The notes: a model not told the origin generated them from the letters alone. A DNA stretch of 64,000 bases from Chlorogloeopsis fritschii PCC 6912 (GCF_000317285.1 NZ_AJLN01000143.1:20182-84181); one strand, 5' to 3'. Positions 25,208 to 34,323 are shown, counted from the stretch's first letter. A program made the numbers and translations.

Positions 25208-25995
25208 GCTTTTGTCTCCTCTAATAGAGTTTCTTTTACCTGTTGTTGGTAATGCAAAATTGCAGCTTCAGATAAACAGCAATCTTCCAATGTTTGGCGC
25301 AAGGAAGCTTCATCTAAGTTATTTCCCAGCACTTCTAAACCACTGAAACTTTGGGGTATCCCATCCAAGTGACGAGGAAGATCTAATTCGAGAAAATCTG
25401 TGGAAGGAACACCCGCCACAAAATCAGCGTAAAGCGATCGCCCGTCAGGAACATTAAAAATTCCCTTAGCACGGGTAACTGTTCCATAAGCTCCGTGGGT
25501 GATTTCGTACCACAATTCGTGTAAACTGTCTTCGTCTATCACTTGACCTGTGCTGGATGCCCGCCATAATTTAGCTTGGGCAAAACTAGTTTGGGTGTCT
25601 GCACCAATAACTATCTCGTCAGCCCAAACATGGTACTCAGAATCTTGGAGGTGTGGCGGCACAAGGGCAACAGCGTGATAAGTTAGGTTGTCTAATATTT
25701 GCGCGATCGCACTCAATTCTAAATAAAAGCCAAGTTCAATATAGACAACATTTGCTACTGCTAAGTGCTTAAAAAACTCAACCTCTTGTCCATCGCCAAA
25801 AACTTTAACTTTGGGTAATTCCGTCGCTAGGCGCGTTTTATCGATAGGAACATTGCCCACACCAGGACTGAAATACACTATATTTTCATCACTAAAGCGA
25901 AATTTCTCGTCTTTATTAGCTAGCTGTTGGTAAATCCAGGTAGTTTTGCCACACCCAGCCAAGCCGGCAACAACAGTAATAATTGGATTACTCAT
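25204..25995 (-). CDS. P-loop CobW/COG0523-like protein without the CxCC metal motif
   Basis: A 263-residue NTP-binding protein beginning MSNPIITVVAGLAGCGKTTW (Walker A, residues 10-18). The C-terminal part RAKGIFNVPDGRSLYADFVA resembles the CobW C-terminal domain. The CxCC metal site that defines COG0523 metallochaperones is missing, as is a normal GTP-specificity NKxD. It is translationally coupled to the phosphoesterase gene and lies near a Zur-type regulator, so a role in metal supply is possible but unproven. Confidence 0.7.
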   Translation of the reverse strand: MSNPIITVVAGLAGCGKTTWIYQQLANKDEKFRFSDENIVYFSPGVGNVPIDKTRLATELPKVKVFGDGQEVEFFKHLAVANVVYIELGFYLELSAIAQILDNLTYHAVALVPPHLQDSEYHVWADEIVIGADTQTSFAQAKLWRASSTGQVIDEDSLHELWYEITHGAYGTVTRAKGIFNVPDGRSLYADFVAGVPSTDFLELDLPRHLDGIPQSFSGLEVLGNNLDEASLRQTLEDCCLSEAAILHYQQQVKETLLEETKA

Positions 25996-26114
25996 AAATC
26001 AGACTCATAAATAATCATTGGCGATAAGTAATGTCAAAATCTTTGTACCAGACGCGATATATCGTGTCTGAGTATCCGGATTCATACCACGATTCAGCAA
26101 TGCCAAATTTCTTA

Positions 26115-26178
26115 ATGCCCAATACCTAGTCACCTATCCCCTGTCCCCTGTTCCCTGTCACCTATCCCCTATCCCTTA
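26115..26178. repeat. Heptamer tandem repeat (CTATCCC/CTGTCCC type)
   Basis: Units CTATCCC, CTGTCCC, CTGTTCC, CTGTCAC, CTATCCC, CTATCCC run into the last codons of the next leftward gene. They also lie downstream of a near-perfect palindrome CAGACGCGATATATCGTGTCTG at 26049-26070. Confidence 0.65.
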
Positions 26179-27417
26179 TGCACTTCTAGGATGCGAAAGC
26201 GCGATTGTTGACTTCACAATTGCTGGAACAATCTTCTCACTCGCCATTCTCGCACCAGATAAATTTCGCGCAGTTGGCCCGACTTGTAAAGTTGCTAACC
26301 CACCCATTAAGAATAATTCACAACCCGGAACGCGCAAATATTCATCCAAAACTGGCAATCCCTTAACTATCTTAATTGGATATGCTTCCAAAACTTCTTG
26401 TAATAAGACCTCAGATGTAACATCAAATTTAGTGCCTGTAGAAAGCCAAATTCTACTATACTCATGCTGACTACTATCACTGCATTTGACTCGCCAAGTC
26501 TCACCCATCCACTCAGCCTGAATTACTTGACAGTTTTCATCAATCCTAAGATTACCGTTGCGTACTTCTCGTCGCAGTTGCATAGCGATCGCTGGTGTCA
26601 TAGAACCGCCATTACGAGCTTCCAAAATCATCGCCAAGCGCTTCTCGTAATCTTGTTCTGCAAAAAATCCTTTCAAATATTTTGGCCCTAACCAACCTGG
26701 TTCGGCATCAAATAATTTTTGTTGTAACTGTCGCCGCATCATCAAGTGGACTTTCGCACCACGAGAAATAGCACCCACTGCTAAATGCCCGCTCGTTAAA
26801 CCACCACCAACAATTAATACTCTTTCACCTGTTAGACATAATTTACGTAAATCCACTGAAGTTGAGTGGCAAATTCTATCGCGTGGATACTCCGGCTCTA
26901 TCTGGGTTACCCAGTCGGGAATTTGCAATTTCCCGTTGCCCGTTGCCATTACTACCCGCCGCGCCGTAATTGATTGCCCATCTTGCAACCACAAGCGCAG
27001 ACGGGGGCGCAAGGGATGAGGTAAAGGTTGAATACGTGTTACAGCCAGGGGAATCACCTGCTGTTGCAATGAAAAGCGGCAAATTACATCCTGACAAAAA
27101 TCTTGGAATAACTGAGTTCCCGGCAAGTCGTAGGGAGGAAATAACTCACTAGAACGAGATTCAGCAAATTTACGCAACGCAAATGGGTTGGGATCGGGAT
27201 GATGTACAGCTGGAGAACGTAAATGGGGGATTTCTAAAGCAGCAAATTGGCGCTGCCAGCGACTTATCCACTTGCCACTAGGGTCAAACACCAAAATTTT
27301 ACCCCGCATAGTTTGCCGTTTTTGCAGTAAGTGGGTTACCAATGTTAAAGCATGAGGCCCAGCACCGATAATTGCTAAGTCAGTTTTAGTAGGTAAGGAT
27401 GGTTGAGTGTCTTCCAT
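26176..27417 (-). CDS. FAD/NAD(P)-binding oxidoreductase (lysine/ornithine monooxygenase-like)
   Basis: A 413-residue flavoprotein. The FAD site is DLAIIGAGPHALTLVTHLL (13-31), an NAD(P) site is RVLIVGGGLTSGHLAVGAIS (about 200), and the late segment LFLMGGLATLQVGPTARN is typical of the SidA/IucD-like monooxygenase fold. Substrate is unknown; no siderophore genes are nearby. It is divergent from the Zur-type regulator and its start lies 11 bases from a perfect 31-bp AT palindrome, so repression by that regulator is likely. Confidence 0.75.
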   Translation of the reverse strand: MEDTQPSLPTKTDLAIIGAGPHALTLVTHLLQKRQTMRGKILVFDPSGKWISRWQRQFAALEIPHLRSPAVHHPDPNPFALRKFAESRSSELFPPYDLPGTQLFQDFCQDVICRFSLQQQVIPLAVTRIQPLPHPLRPRLRLWLQDGQSITARRVVMATGNGKLQIPDWVTQIEPEYPRDRICHSTSVDLRKLCLTGERVLIVGGGLTSGHLAVGAISRGAKVHLMMRRQLQQKLFDAEPGWLGPKYLKGFFAEQDYEKRLAMILEARNGGSMTPAIAMQLRREVRNGNLRIDENCQVIQAEWMGETWRVKCSDSSQHEYSRIWLSTGTKFDVTSEVLLQEVLEAYPIKIVKGLPVLDEYLRVPGCELFLMGGLATLQVGPTARNLSGARMASEKIVPAIVKSTIALSHPRSA

Positions 27418-27428
27418 CTTAATCAGAT

Positions 27429-27459
27429 TATGATTATGATAATTATTATCATAATCATA
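27429..27459. promoter_or_regulatory. 31-bp perfect palindrome, probable Zur operator
   Basis: TATGATTATGATAAT-T-ATTATCATAATCATA, perfect over 15-base arms. It contains the cyanobacterial Zur box pattern TGATAATnATTATCA. It lies between the divergent FAD-oxidoreductase and zur genes, 12 bases before one start and about 54 before the other. Confidence 0.75.
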
Positions 27460-27512
27460 GCCTTGATAAAATTGTAAAGCCAGTTCTCAGTCGTTACCTA
27501 CTTTTGTTGTGT

Positions 27513-27929
27513 ATGAGCAGTATTGGTGTAACATCTCGACTAACTCGCTATCAACAGAGCATTTTGGAATTTCTAGAAAAACTTGAGTCCCCAATTTCTG
27601 CTCAGGATTTGTACGTGCAACTGCGCTCATCTCATCAACGCTTGGGGTTGGCAACTGTTTATCGTGCGCTGGAAGTATTGAAGTTAAGGGGATTAGTACA
27701 AAGTCGTACCTCAGTTAAGGGTGAGTCTCAGTATAGCTTGGTGCAGCAACATCAGCACCATGTTGTATGTCTGCAATGCGGTAAGTCAATCCCCGTAGAG
27801 GCTTGTCCTGTTTGCGAACTAGAAACTCAATTACGTCAGTCTCTGTCGTTTAAGATTTACTATCACACCTTGGAGTTTTTTGGCTTGTGTGCGCCTTGTC
27901 AGTTGGAAGTTCCTCAATCTCTAGAATAA
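27513..27929 (+). CDS. zur: Fur-family zinc uptake regulator (Zur)
   Basis: A 138-residue winged-helix repressor. The DNA-binding half has ISAQDLYVQLRSSHQRLGLA followed by TVYRALEVLKLRG, the Fur recognition helix. The dimer half has HQHHVVCLQCGKSIPVEACP and ends with FFGLCAPCQ, giving the CxxC pairs of the structural zinc. The HHVVCLQCG form is Zur rather than Fur or PerR. ATG 27513 is preferred over upstream TTG codons. A matching operator lies in its own promoter, which suggests autoregulation, and nearby genes (His-rich COG0523, folE) are typical Zur targets. Confidence 0.8.
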   Translation: MSSIGVTSRLTRYQQSILEFLEKLESPISAQDLYVQLRSSHQRLGLATVYRALEVLKLRGLVQSRTSVKGESQYSLVQQHQHHVVCLQCGKSIPVEACPVCELETQLRQSLSFKIYYHTLEFFGLCAPCQLEVPQSLE

Positions 27930-28166
27930 GGCTAGAGCTAATCGGATGCTAGACGAATTGAGTTCACACTTCTAAGTGACGATTTTGCATAATATCATGT
28001 CTGCTTAAAGACTTACTGTTTAGGCTGACGCACCAGACGCGGGGAGATTTTAATGATAAGTGATTAGCCGGACTTGACATAACATAAAAATCAATACCTG
28101 TCATTCTTATATCTCGTCATTGACAAGATATTTAAACAGAAGCTGCAACACTACAGCTGAGAAACT

Positions 28167-29201
28167 ATGGAGTTCAAAGCAATGGAGATTGATGTAGCGA
28201 TCGCAACGAAGTTTGTTCAATTAGTGCTGAACTGCATCAACCAGGAGTATCCACACAACAACGTTTTCTGGTTTGAAAGCGATGAAGATATTAAGCCACC
28301 ACGCGAATTGACGCCAGCGTTTTATGGTTGTCTGGATTGGCATTCAGCCGTACATGGACATTGGTTACTTGCACGGTTAGCTCGTTATTTTCCTGAAGCT
28401 GAATTTCAGACGACCGCAAGGGAAGCACTGCAACAAACCCTTACTTCAGAAAAAATTCAAGGAGAGATTGCCCATTTGCAGCGATGCCCATTTTTTGAGT
28501 GCCCTTATGGGTTTTCATGGCTACTGCAACTTGCGATGGAATTAGACGAGTGGAGTGATGCCCAAGCGAAAGAATGGGTATCTGTCTTAGAGCCTTTAGA
28601 AACAGTGGTTGCAAGTAACTTTCATCGCTGGCTACAAAGACTTGAACTTCCCGATCGCACAGGAGGGCACTTTCACACTGCATTCCCGCTATGCCTAGCA
28701 CTCGATTGGGCACGAAGCAAGAACAAGGAAAACCTTGTGAATCTGATCGACAATAAGGCACGACAATTTTATCTGGACGACAAAAATTATCCATTCCAAT
28801 TTGAGCCGTTGGGCTATGATTTTGTTTCTCCCTGCCTTGCGGAAGCAGATTTGATGCGACGCATTCTCTCACCAGCAGATTTCACGAACTGGCTTACTGA
28901 TTTTCTTCCACAATTACTCACAGAGGAAGTTGTACAATTGTTACAGCCTTTACAAGCAGCTAATCCCAACGACTATTTGCAATCTCATTTTCGGGGTTTA
29001 AACCTTAGTCGAGCGTGGATGCTTGAAGGTATTATCTCTGGCTTACCCGATAGTGATTCTCGGCTCGATAGGCTTCGTTCTATTGCTGTTTTACATCGTC
29101 AGTTTGGACTGGTAGATGTTGCGAGCGATCGTTATGCTACTAGTCATTGGTTAGGGACGTTTGCAATTTATCTCCTAACGGCGCGTGGATTATGTAGATA
29201 G
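28167..29201 (+). CDS. DUF2891 family protein
   Basis: A 344-residue soluble protein of the DUF2891 family, an alpha-alpha barrel-like fold related in shape to glycoside hydrolases; function unknown. Signature parts are TPAFYGCLDWHSAVHGHWLL (about 51-70), PYGFSWLLQLA and the double histidine GGHFHTAFPLCLALDWA. The length is normal for the family. It stands alone; the 240-base region before it shows no clear regulatory site. Confidence 0.82.
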   Translation: MEFKAMEIDVAIATKFVQLVLNCINQEYPHNNVFWFESDEDIKPPRELTPAFYGCLDWHSAVHGHWLLARLARYFPEAEFQTTAREALQQTLTSEKIQGEIAHLQRCPFFECPYGFSWLLQLAMELDEWSDAQAKEWVSVLEPLETVVASNFHRWLQRLELPDRTGGHFHTAFPLCLALDWARSKNKENLVNLIDNKARQFYLDDKNYPFQFEPLGYDFVSPCLAEADLMRRILSPADFTNWLTDFLPQLLTEEVVQLLQPLQAANPNDYLQSHFRGLNLSRAWMLEGIISGLPDSDSRLDRLRSIAVLHRQFGLVDVASDRYATSHWLGTFAIYLLTARGLCR

Positions 29202-29620
29202 ATACTTCGAGTAGCTCCAGCGGTCGAATAGGACGTTGGAGCGGACAAGTGAAAGATCCTAGTGGTAAGTTCAAGGTAGTTGGTTGTCGCTCAACTGTGT
29301 CTTTATACTGCTCAAGCTATCAGTGAGAACGCAGTCGAGAAGTTATATGTAGGTGGCAAGATTAAAACTCTTGAATTGGCGACGCAGAAATTTAGAAATA
29401 ATCATATAAGTATAATTTGACACAATCAAAACGCGCTTGCGTGTATTTGCTGAAATAACCAACGCAGAGGGTTTTTAGCTGGGTAGCCGCAATTTATAAG
29501 TGCCAAGTCTGAATAAAATTTAACTTTTATTCCTAATATCAAATTTACGTATTTTCTCACAATGTCATTTGGATTGCTATATGATAGAGCAAATCCAAAT
29601 AGAAAATGTTTAAGTCTTAA
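29202..29620. other. Intergenic region, no gene seen
   Basis: About 420 bases. No frame with protein-like content; the antisense frame at 29426-29647 is AT-rich and overlaps the next gene's start. No repeats were recognised. Confidence 0.45.
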
Positions 29621-30352
29621 ATGAAAGTATTTTTCGACGTTAACCAATCTATCTTAGAAGCTCTTTTTGAGAGCTATAGTAAAAATGCAAAATTACTAAT
29701 ATCAAAAATCAGTCAAGATAAAAACTTAAGCCAATTTGACAGGTTTGATAAGAGGTTTAATATAACTTGGGGAATGAAAATTGAGTTTAATGATAATTTA
29801 CGTATCACTAAAGAAGACACAAGAGCCTGCTATATGTTAATGCTCAAAATATCTGATTTATGGTTTGCCTTTGAACATTTAGTTAAGACAGCTTCTGAAG
29901 TAATTCCTAAAGATACGAATTTCCATAGCAAAGTTGATTTTTATCAAGAAAGTACGTTGGAAGCATTAGGTTTTAATCCAATTACGTCAAATTTTAATCA
30001 GTTGATGTATGGTAAAGTTTTGCATAGAGAAGCATGGAGACGTGAAGTTTATCATCTTCTTGCATATCTAAAAAATAACACTACAGGTGGAACACAAAAG
30101 TTAATTGAAGCAGCAATTATACTCATAAAAGATAATAATGCATTGCAGGCAAAGCACATCTTTTCAATAGCATACGGAATTAGAAATATCTACGTGCATG
30201 AAGGTGTATCGGCTGCACTTGGAAGTCGTAATTATCAAGTTAAAAGAGCTTTGTATTTAGTTGTATATGACATACTTGTTTTGTACTCATTGGCATTGGC
30301 AGACTCCTATTGTTGTAAAAAGTTAATTAACTACTCGGCTATTCGTCATTAA
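29621..30352 (+). CDS. Hypothetical HEPN-like protein
   Basis: A 243-residue, mostly helical protein with AT-rich codons unlike its neighbours. The last third, AYGIRNIYVHEGVSAALGSR then YLVVYDILVLYSLALA, holds the R-N-x3-H (Rx4H) pattern that HEPN domains use as a ribonuclease site in toxins and abortive-infection proteins. No nucleotidyltransferase or antitoxin partner lies next to it. The function is inferred only from this motif, and the codon use hints at recent acquisition. Confidence 0.55.
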   Translation: MKVFFDVNQSILEALFESYSKNAKLLISKISQDKNLSQFDRFDKRFNITWGMKIEFNDNLRITKEDTRACYMLMLKISDLWFAFEHLVKTASEVIPKDTNFHSKVDFYQESTLEALGFNPITSNFNQLMYGKVLHREAWRREVYHLLAYLKNNTTGGTQKLIEAAIILIKDNNALQAKHIFSIAYGIRNIYVHEGVSAALGSRNYQVKRALYLVVYDILVLYSLALADSYCCKKLINYSAIRH

Positions 30353-30486
30353 TTAGCTCTGCTTGGTTAATGTCCGCAAAAGCAAATTCGCTGCTTCCAC
30401 CAGTGAAGAGCAATCGGTAGCGATCGCCTCGGTTATAGATATCGGATTGCGCTAGTTCTACCGAGGCGTGGCTTAGAAAATGAAAG

Positions 30487-31137
30487 TTACCTAAATTTAG
30501 TGTTGTGCAGAATTAAGTTCATAAATTCCTCACGAGTGCGAGCATCGTCTGCAAACACACCTCGCATCGCGCTGGTAACAGTCCAAGAACCAGGTTTCTG
30601 CACGCCGCGCATTACCATGCACATATGAGTTGCTTCCAGTACCACTGCTACCCCTTGAGGTTTGAGTAATCCTTGCAGTGCATCTGCAATTTGTAGGGTA
30701 AGACGCTCTTGTACTTGCAATCGTCGCGCATACATTTCACAAATACGGGCTATCTTGGATAATCCAATTACTTTTCCATTCGGAATATATGCTACATGAG
30801 CACGACCGATAATCGGCAGAATATGATGCTCGCAGGAACTAAAAATATCGATATCCCGGACTAGCACCATTTCATTAGCATCTTCTGTGAAGACTGCACC
30901 ATTGAGCAGTTCATCTAAAGATTCATGATATCCCTTGGTGAGAAACTGCAAAGCTTTGACTACTCTTTTAGGAGTGTCTTTTAAACCTTCGCGTTCTGGA
31001 TCTTCTCCTAAGCCAAGTAGCAAAGTCCGCACAGCTTGCATCATTTCAGCTTCTGTTACTTTTGGCGTTTGCTGAGTAGATAATGATGACAATACTTCTG
31101 ATGCAGAATTTAGTTCGGGAGGAATCGATAGAGTCAT
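30487..31137 (-). CDS. folE: GTP cyclohydrolase I (FolE)
   Basis: Makes dihydroneopterin triphosphate from GTP, first step of folate and pterin synthesis. The zinc site residues are present in [12 protein letters not shown] and [10 protein letters not shown], with [20 protein letters not shown] between. So this is the zinc-dependent FolE1 class. The frame opens at 31224, but ATG 31137 (MTLSIPPEL) gives the usual cyanobacterial start of about 216 residues. It lies directly downstream of a His-rich COG0523 GTPase, a pairing known where a metallochaperone supplies zinc to FolE. Confidence 0.93.
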   Translation of the reverse strand: MTLSIPPELNSASEVLSSLSTQQTPKVTEAEMMQAVRTLLLGLGEDPEREGLKDTPKRVVKALQFLTKGYHESLDELLNGAVFTEDANEMVLVRDIDIFSSCEHHILPIIGRAHVAYIPNGKVIGLSKIARICEMYARRLQVQERLTLQIADALQGLLKPQGVAVVLEATHMCMVMRGVQKPGSWTVTSAMRGVFADDARTREEFMNLILHNTKFR

Positions 31138-31233
31138 GTTTTGATTTTGTTGGAAGGTTTTTACTGGTGAAACTTTAGATTTACTAGTTGTTAAATTCCA
31201 AGTATTTTTACGAGGAATTAACAACTATTTTAA

Positions 31234-32310
31234 TTATGTCAAACATTCATTGATAAGTGATAAAATTTTGCTAGTATCTAAATCTCGTCCAATTAAAACT
31301 AATTGATTTGTAGGTGTAGTTTTCCATTCATCTGCATCTAATTGATAGCGCGGCCCACTCAGTTGAAAAATGTGCCGTAAAGGACTGTCACTGAACCAAA
31401 GTATTCCTTTAGCACGAAAAATATTTTGTGGCAAATGTTCGGTGAGAAAAGTTTGAAATTTTTGGACATCAAAGGGGCGATCGCTTTGGAAAGATACAGA
31501 AACAAATCCATCATTTTCTAAATGGTTGGACTGATGCCCATGATGATGGTGATGGTGGTGGTGATGCTCGTGAGTATCTTCATGATGGTGATGCTCGTGA
31601 GTGTGTTCATGATGATGATGTTCATGGGTATCTTCCTCAATTTCGGAAGTATACTCATCTATTGGAGTCAGATTCACATCTAAAATTAAAGGCAATGGCA
31701 CTTGACCATATTGAGTATGCAGGATTCTTGCTCCAGCTTTAATATCCTGAATATAAGCTTCTAATTCTTTTAACTTTTCTTGGGTTGCAAGATCAGTTTT
31801 ATTTAGCAAAACTACATCCGCATAAGTTATCTGTTTTAAAGCTGCTTCACTTTCGTAATGGTTAGGAGTAAATGCTTCTGAATCTACCAGAGTGATGATA
31901 GAATCTACCCTAGTTAAATCTCTCAGTTCTGTCCCTAAAAAAGTGAGGATAATTGGCAGAGGATCGGCAACACCAGTAGTTTCAATCACAAGATAATCAA
32001 TCCGGTCTTCTCGTTCTAAAACTCGATAGACAGCATCGACTAATCCATCGTTAATAGTACAACAAATACAGCCATTACTCAGTTCTACCATATCCTCATC
32101 CATAGATATGAGTAGCTGACTGTCTATATTAATATCACCAAATTCATTAACTAAAACAGCAACTTTTAAATTCTGCTTATTCTTGAGAATTTGATTGAGC
32201 AGCGTGGTTTTACCACTACCCAAAAATCCTGTAATTATAGTAACTGGCATTCCCCGCTTGGGAATATCGAGCATTTCAATGTTGGTTTGTGTTTCTGTTT
32301 GATAAATCAT
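31234..32310 (-). CDS. COG0523 GTPase, His-rich zinc metallochaperone
   Basis: A G3E GTPase of the COG0523 family, 358 residues. Walker A is TGFLGSGKTTLLNQ (about 26-39), the metal site is NGCICCTIND (CxCC), Walker B and specificity parts are VIETTGVADP and LLNKTD. The middle (about 225-265) is a histidine stretch with more than 20 His alternating with Glu/Thr, a strong zinc-binding region. The C-terminal CobW domain ends with RHIFQLSGPRYQ. It probably delivers zinc under zinc shortage, most likely to FolE encoded just downstream. Confidence 0.9.
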   Translation of the reverse strand: MIYQTETQTNIEMLDIPKRGMPVTIITGFLGSGKTTLLNQILKNKQNLKVAVLVNEFGDINIDSQLLISMDEDMVELSNGCICCTINDGLVDAVYRVLEREDRIDYLVIETTGVADPLPIILTFLGTELRDLTRVDSIITLVDSEAFTPNHYESEAALKQITYADVVLLNKTDLATQEKLKELEAYIQDIKAGARILHTQYGQVPLPLILDVNLTPIDEYTSEIEEDTHEHHHHEHTHEHHHHEDTHEHHHHHHHHHGHQSNHLENDGFVSVSFQSDRPFDVQKFQTFLTEHLPQNIFRAKGILWFSDSPLRHIFQLSGPRYQLDADEWKTTPTNQLVLIGRDLDTSKILSLINECLT

Positions 32311-32550
32311 GGTTTTTGAGATCTATTTCGTGAACTTGAGTCAATTGCGTGTCTATGTGTGAATGAAACTCACACGGGTAAACTATGCTGTGCCAAAGAG
32401 TGGAATTACAAACGAAACCTATTTCTGTAACTAATTTGATCGCAGTCTTGATACTTAGATGTAGCTTTTGCACTGCTGTTGCCAAGATGTTTGTACAAAG
32501 CAGGTTCAAGCTTAAGTTGGACTGGATCGAGGAAGTAAGCATATACATTA

Positions 32551-32567
32551 ACGATAATCGTTATCAT
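32551..32567. promoter_or_regulatory. Zur-like box upstream of the COG0523-folE operon
   Basis: ACGATAATCGTTATCAT contains GATAATCGTTATCA, matching the Zur pattern TGATAATnATTATCA at nearly all positions. It lies about 240 bases before the COG0523 start, on the promoter side. The distance is longer than usual, so the site is a candidate only. Confidence 0.5.
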
Positions 32568-32630
32568 AATAACCTAAAAAAAGTTTTTTGAGAGGTGATT
32601 GAGTATAGAGATTGATAAGACTGACTGTCA

Positions 32631-32720
32631 GGATTTACGCACAAGTTATGGAATAATAAACCGCAGAGAACGCTAGGGAACGGAGTCAAGAGGATTTGAG
32701 AGGGATTTTGCCTAAGTCCT
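32631..32720. mobile_element. ~90-bp MITE-like repeat, copy 1
   Basis: The element begins GGATTTACGCACAAGTTATGG and ends GGGATTTTGCCTAAGTCCT. The reverse complement of 56623-56713 matches it nearly end to end. The ends are imperfect inverted repeats of GGACTTACGCA. Its right end abuts a gene remnant. Confidence 0.7.
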
Positions 32721-32722
32721 AA

Positions 32723-32878
32723 CTATTTGAAGGTGTGACGCGCGATCGCGTGATGAAGCGAATTGCTCCTGTAGAAGCAGGTGCGCCCAAATTATGGACT
32801 TTTATTCAAAGATTAGTTGAAGACTGTGTTGCGGCAGGTTATTTACAAGATACTCCCGTTGCCAACATGAATCATTAA
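32723..32878 (+). pseudogene. 3' gene remnant next to the repeat element
   Basis: Directly after the MITE-like repeat there is an open stretch LFEGVTRDRVMKRIAPVEAG, then APKLWTFIQRLVEDCVAAGY and ten more residues to a TAA at 32876. It has protein-like composition but no start and no recognisable family. It seems to be the end of a gene removed or interrupted by the repeat. Confidence 0.4.
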
Positions 32879-32967
32879 ATCACCGTTTGTTAAGGCGATC
32901 GCGCATACAAGCATACTCCTGTTTTAAGAATTACATTAGAATTACGTCCTTTACAGGAGTAGTTGCC

Positions 32968-34287
32968 ATGCTGGAGGCAAGACAAATATTACAGGAGCGC
33001 TATCAACTTAAGCAAAAATTAGGACAAAATGCAGGGCGTCAGACATGGTTAGCTGAAGACTTAGCAACTGAGCCAAAGGAACCTGTGATTGTAAAGCTTT
33101 TAGCTTTTGGCGATCGCTTCCAATGGGAGGATCTCAAGCTTTTTGAGCGGGAAGCAGATGTACTCAAGAACTTGAGCCATCCCTGCATTCCCAAGTACCG
33201 CGATTATTTTTCTATTGATGATCGCATTCTCTGGTTTACTTTAGTTCAAGAATTTATTCCCGGTTCATCTCTTAAAGAATTATTAAATCAAGGAAGAAAA
33301 TTTTCTGAACAAGAGGTGCGAAAATTTGCTACTGATGTATTGGAAATTCTCAATTATTTGCACTCCTTGATTCCACCTGTTCTCCACCGTGATATTAAAC
33401 CAAGTAATTTGATTTTAGGTGAAGACAATCAAATTTATGTGGTTGACTTTGGGGCGGTACAAGATAAAGCCACTGCCCCAGGAGGCACATTTACAGTAGT
33501 TGGTACTTACGGATATACTCCTATAGAACAATTTGGTGGTAGAGCAGTTCCTGCTTCTGATATTTACGCTTTAGGAGCCTCCTTAATTCATCTGGTTACA
33601 GGTACTGCACCTGCTGATTTACCACAGCGAAATATGCGAATTCAGTTTAGCGATCGCACTAACTTAAGTCCTCAGTTTGTGCGTTGGCTAGAAGGAATGA
33701 CAGAACCAGATGTTGAGCAAAGATTTAAAACAGCTACCCAAGCTTTAGAAGCTCTCAACAGTCGCCTTGTTTCTCAATCCTCATTTTTAGTTTCTCAACC
33801 CCACGGTAGCCGAGTTCAACTTAAGAAAACTGCCAGCCAATTAGAAATAAAAATTCCAGCTAGAGGGCTACAATTTTCAGATTCTTTTTTAATATTTTTT
33901 GTTACTGTTTGGTATGGTTTTCTGATAACTTCAGGTTTTGTTCTTTATCCTTTTTTATTACTTCATTGGATAGCTGGCTTATTTCCACTAACTTTGTTGA
34001 TTTTGCCTGCTTTTGGGGAAGTGTACATTTATTTTAACCATGACTATTTTTTTATAGTGTGGAAATTATTTGGTCACCACTATCGACGACAGCAGGGAAA
34101 TACTTCAGCTATTCATAATGTTTATATTAATAGAGAACCGATTTCTTCTAATAATAAACCTTTGATGTGTGTCACTGTTGAAGCTGGAACACAAAAATAT
34201 AAGTTTGGTTCATTTAGTCCTGAGTTAGCTGATGCAGAACGTAAATGGTTGGTTCGAGAAATTAAAGAATGGTTAGGACTACAATAA
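32968..34287 (+). CDS. Membrane-anchored serine/threonine protein kinase
   Basis: A Hanks-type kinase of 439 residues from ATG 32968, which has AGGAG ten bases upstream. The domain (about 12-270) has the lysine in PVIVKLLAF, the catalytic loop VLHRDIKPSNLIL, DFGAV for metal binding, and an activation segment with GTYGYTPIEQFGG, a cyanobacterial hallmark. After residue 300 come two membrane helices (FLIFFVTVWYGFLITSGFVL and neighbours) and a C-terminal soluble end. A signalling role is sure; target and trigger are unknown. An upstream extension of the frame to 32887 is not supported. Confidence 0.9.
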   Translation: MLEARQILQERYQLKQKLGQNAGRQTWLAEDLATEPKEPVIVKLLAFGDRFQWEDLKLFEREADVLKNLSHPCIPKYRDYFSIDDRILWFTLVQEFIPGSSLKELLNQGRKFSEQEVRKFATDVLEILNYLHSLIPPVLHRDIKPSNLILGEDNQIYVVDFGAVQDKATAPGGTFTVVGTYGYTPIEQFGGRAVPASDIYALGASLIHLVTGTAPADLPQRNMRIQFSDRTNLSPQFVRWLEGMTEPDVEQRFKTATQALEALNSRLVSQSSFLVSQPHGSRVQLKKTASQLEIKIPARGLQFSDSFLIFFVTVWYGFLITSGFVLYPFLLLHWIAGLFPLTLLILPAFGEVYIYFNHDYFFIVWKLFGHHYRRQQGNTSAIHNVYINREPISSNNKPLMCVTVEAGTQKYKFGSFSPELADAERKWLVREIKEWLGLQ

Positions 34288-34323
34288 ACATTATCAATTG
34301 TTAAGAAATCTTTCATAAATTTA

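Noticed and set aside
28441..28872. Open frame on the minus strand, 143 residues
   Set aside because: Shadow of the DUF2891 gene.
32276..32548. Minus-strand frame of 90 residues upstream of the COG0523 gene
   Set aside because: Overlaps the COG0523 start in another frame and has no recognisable pattern or ribosome site; the region fits a long regulated leader better.
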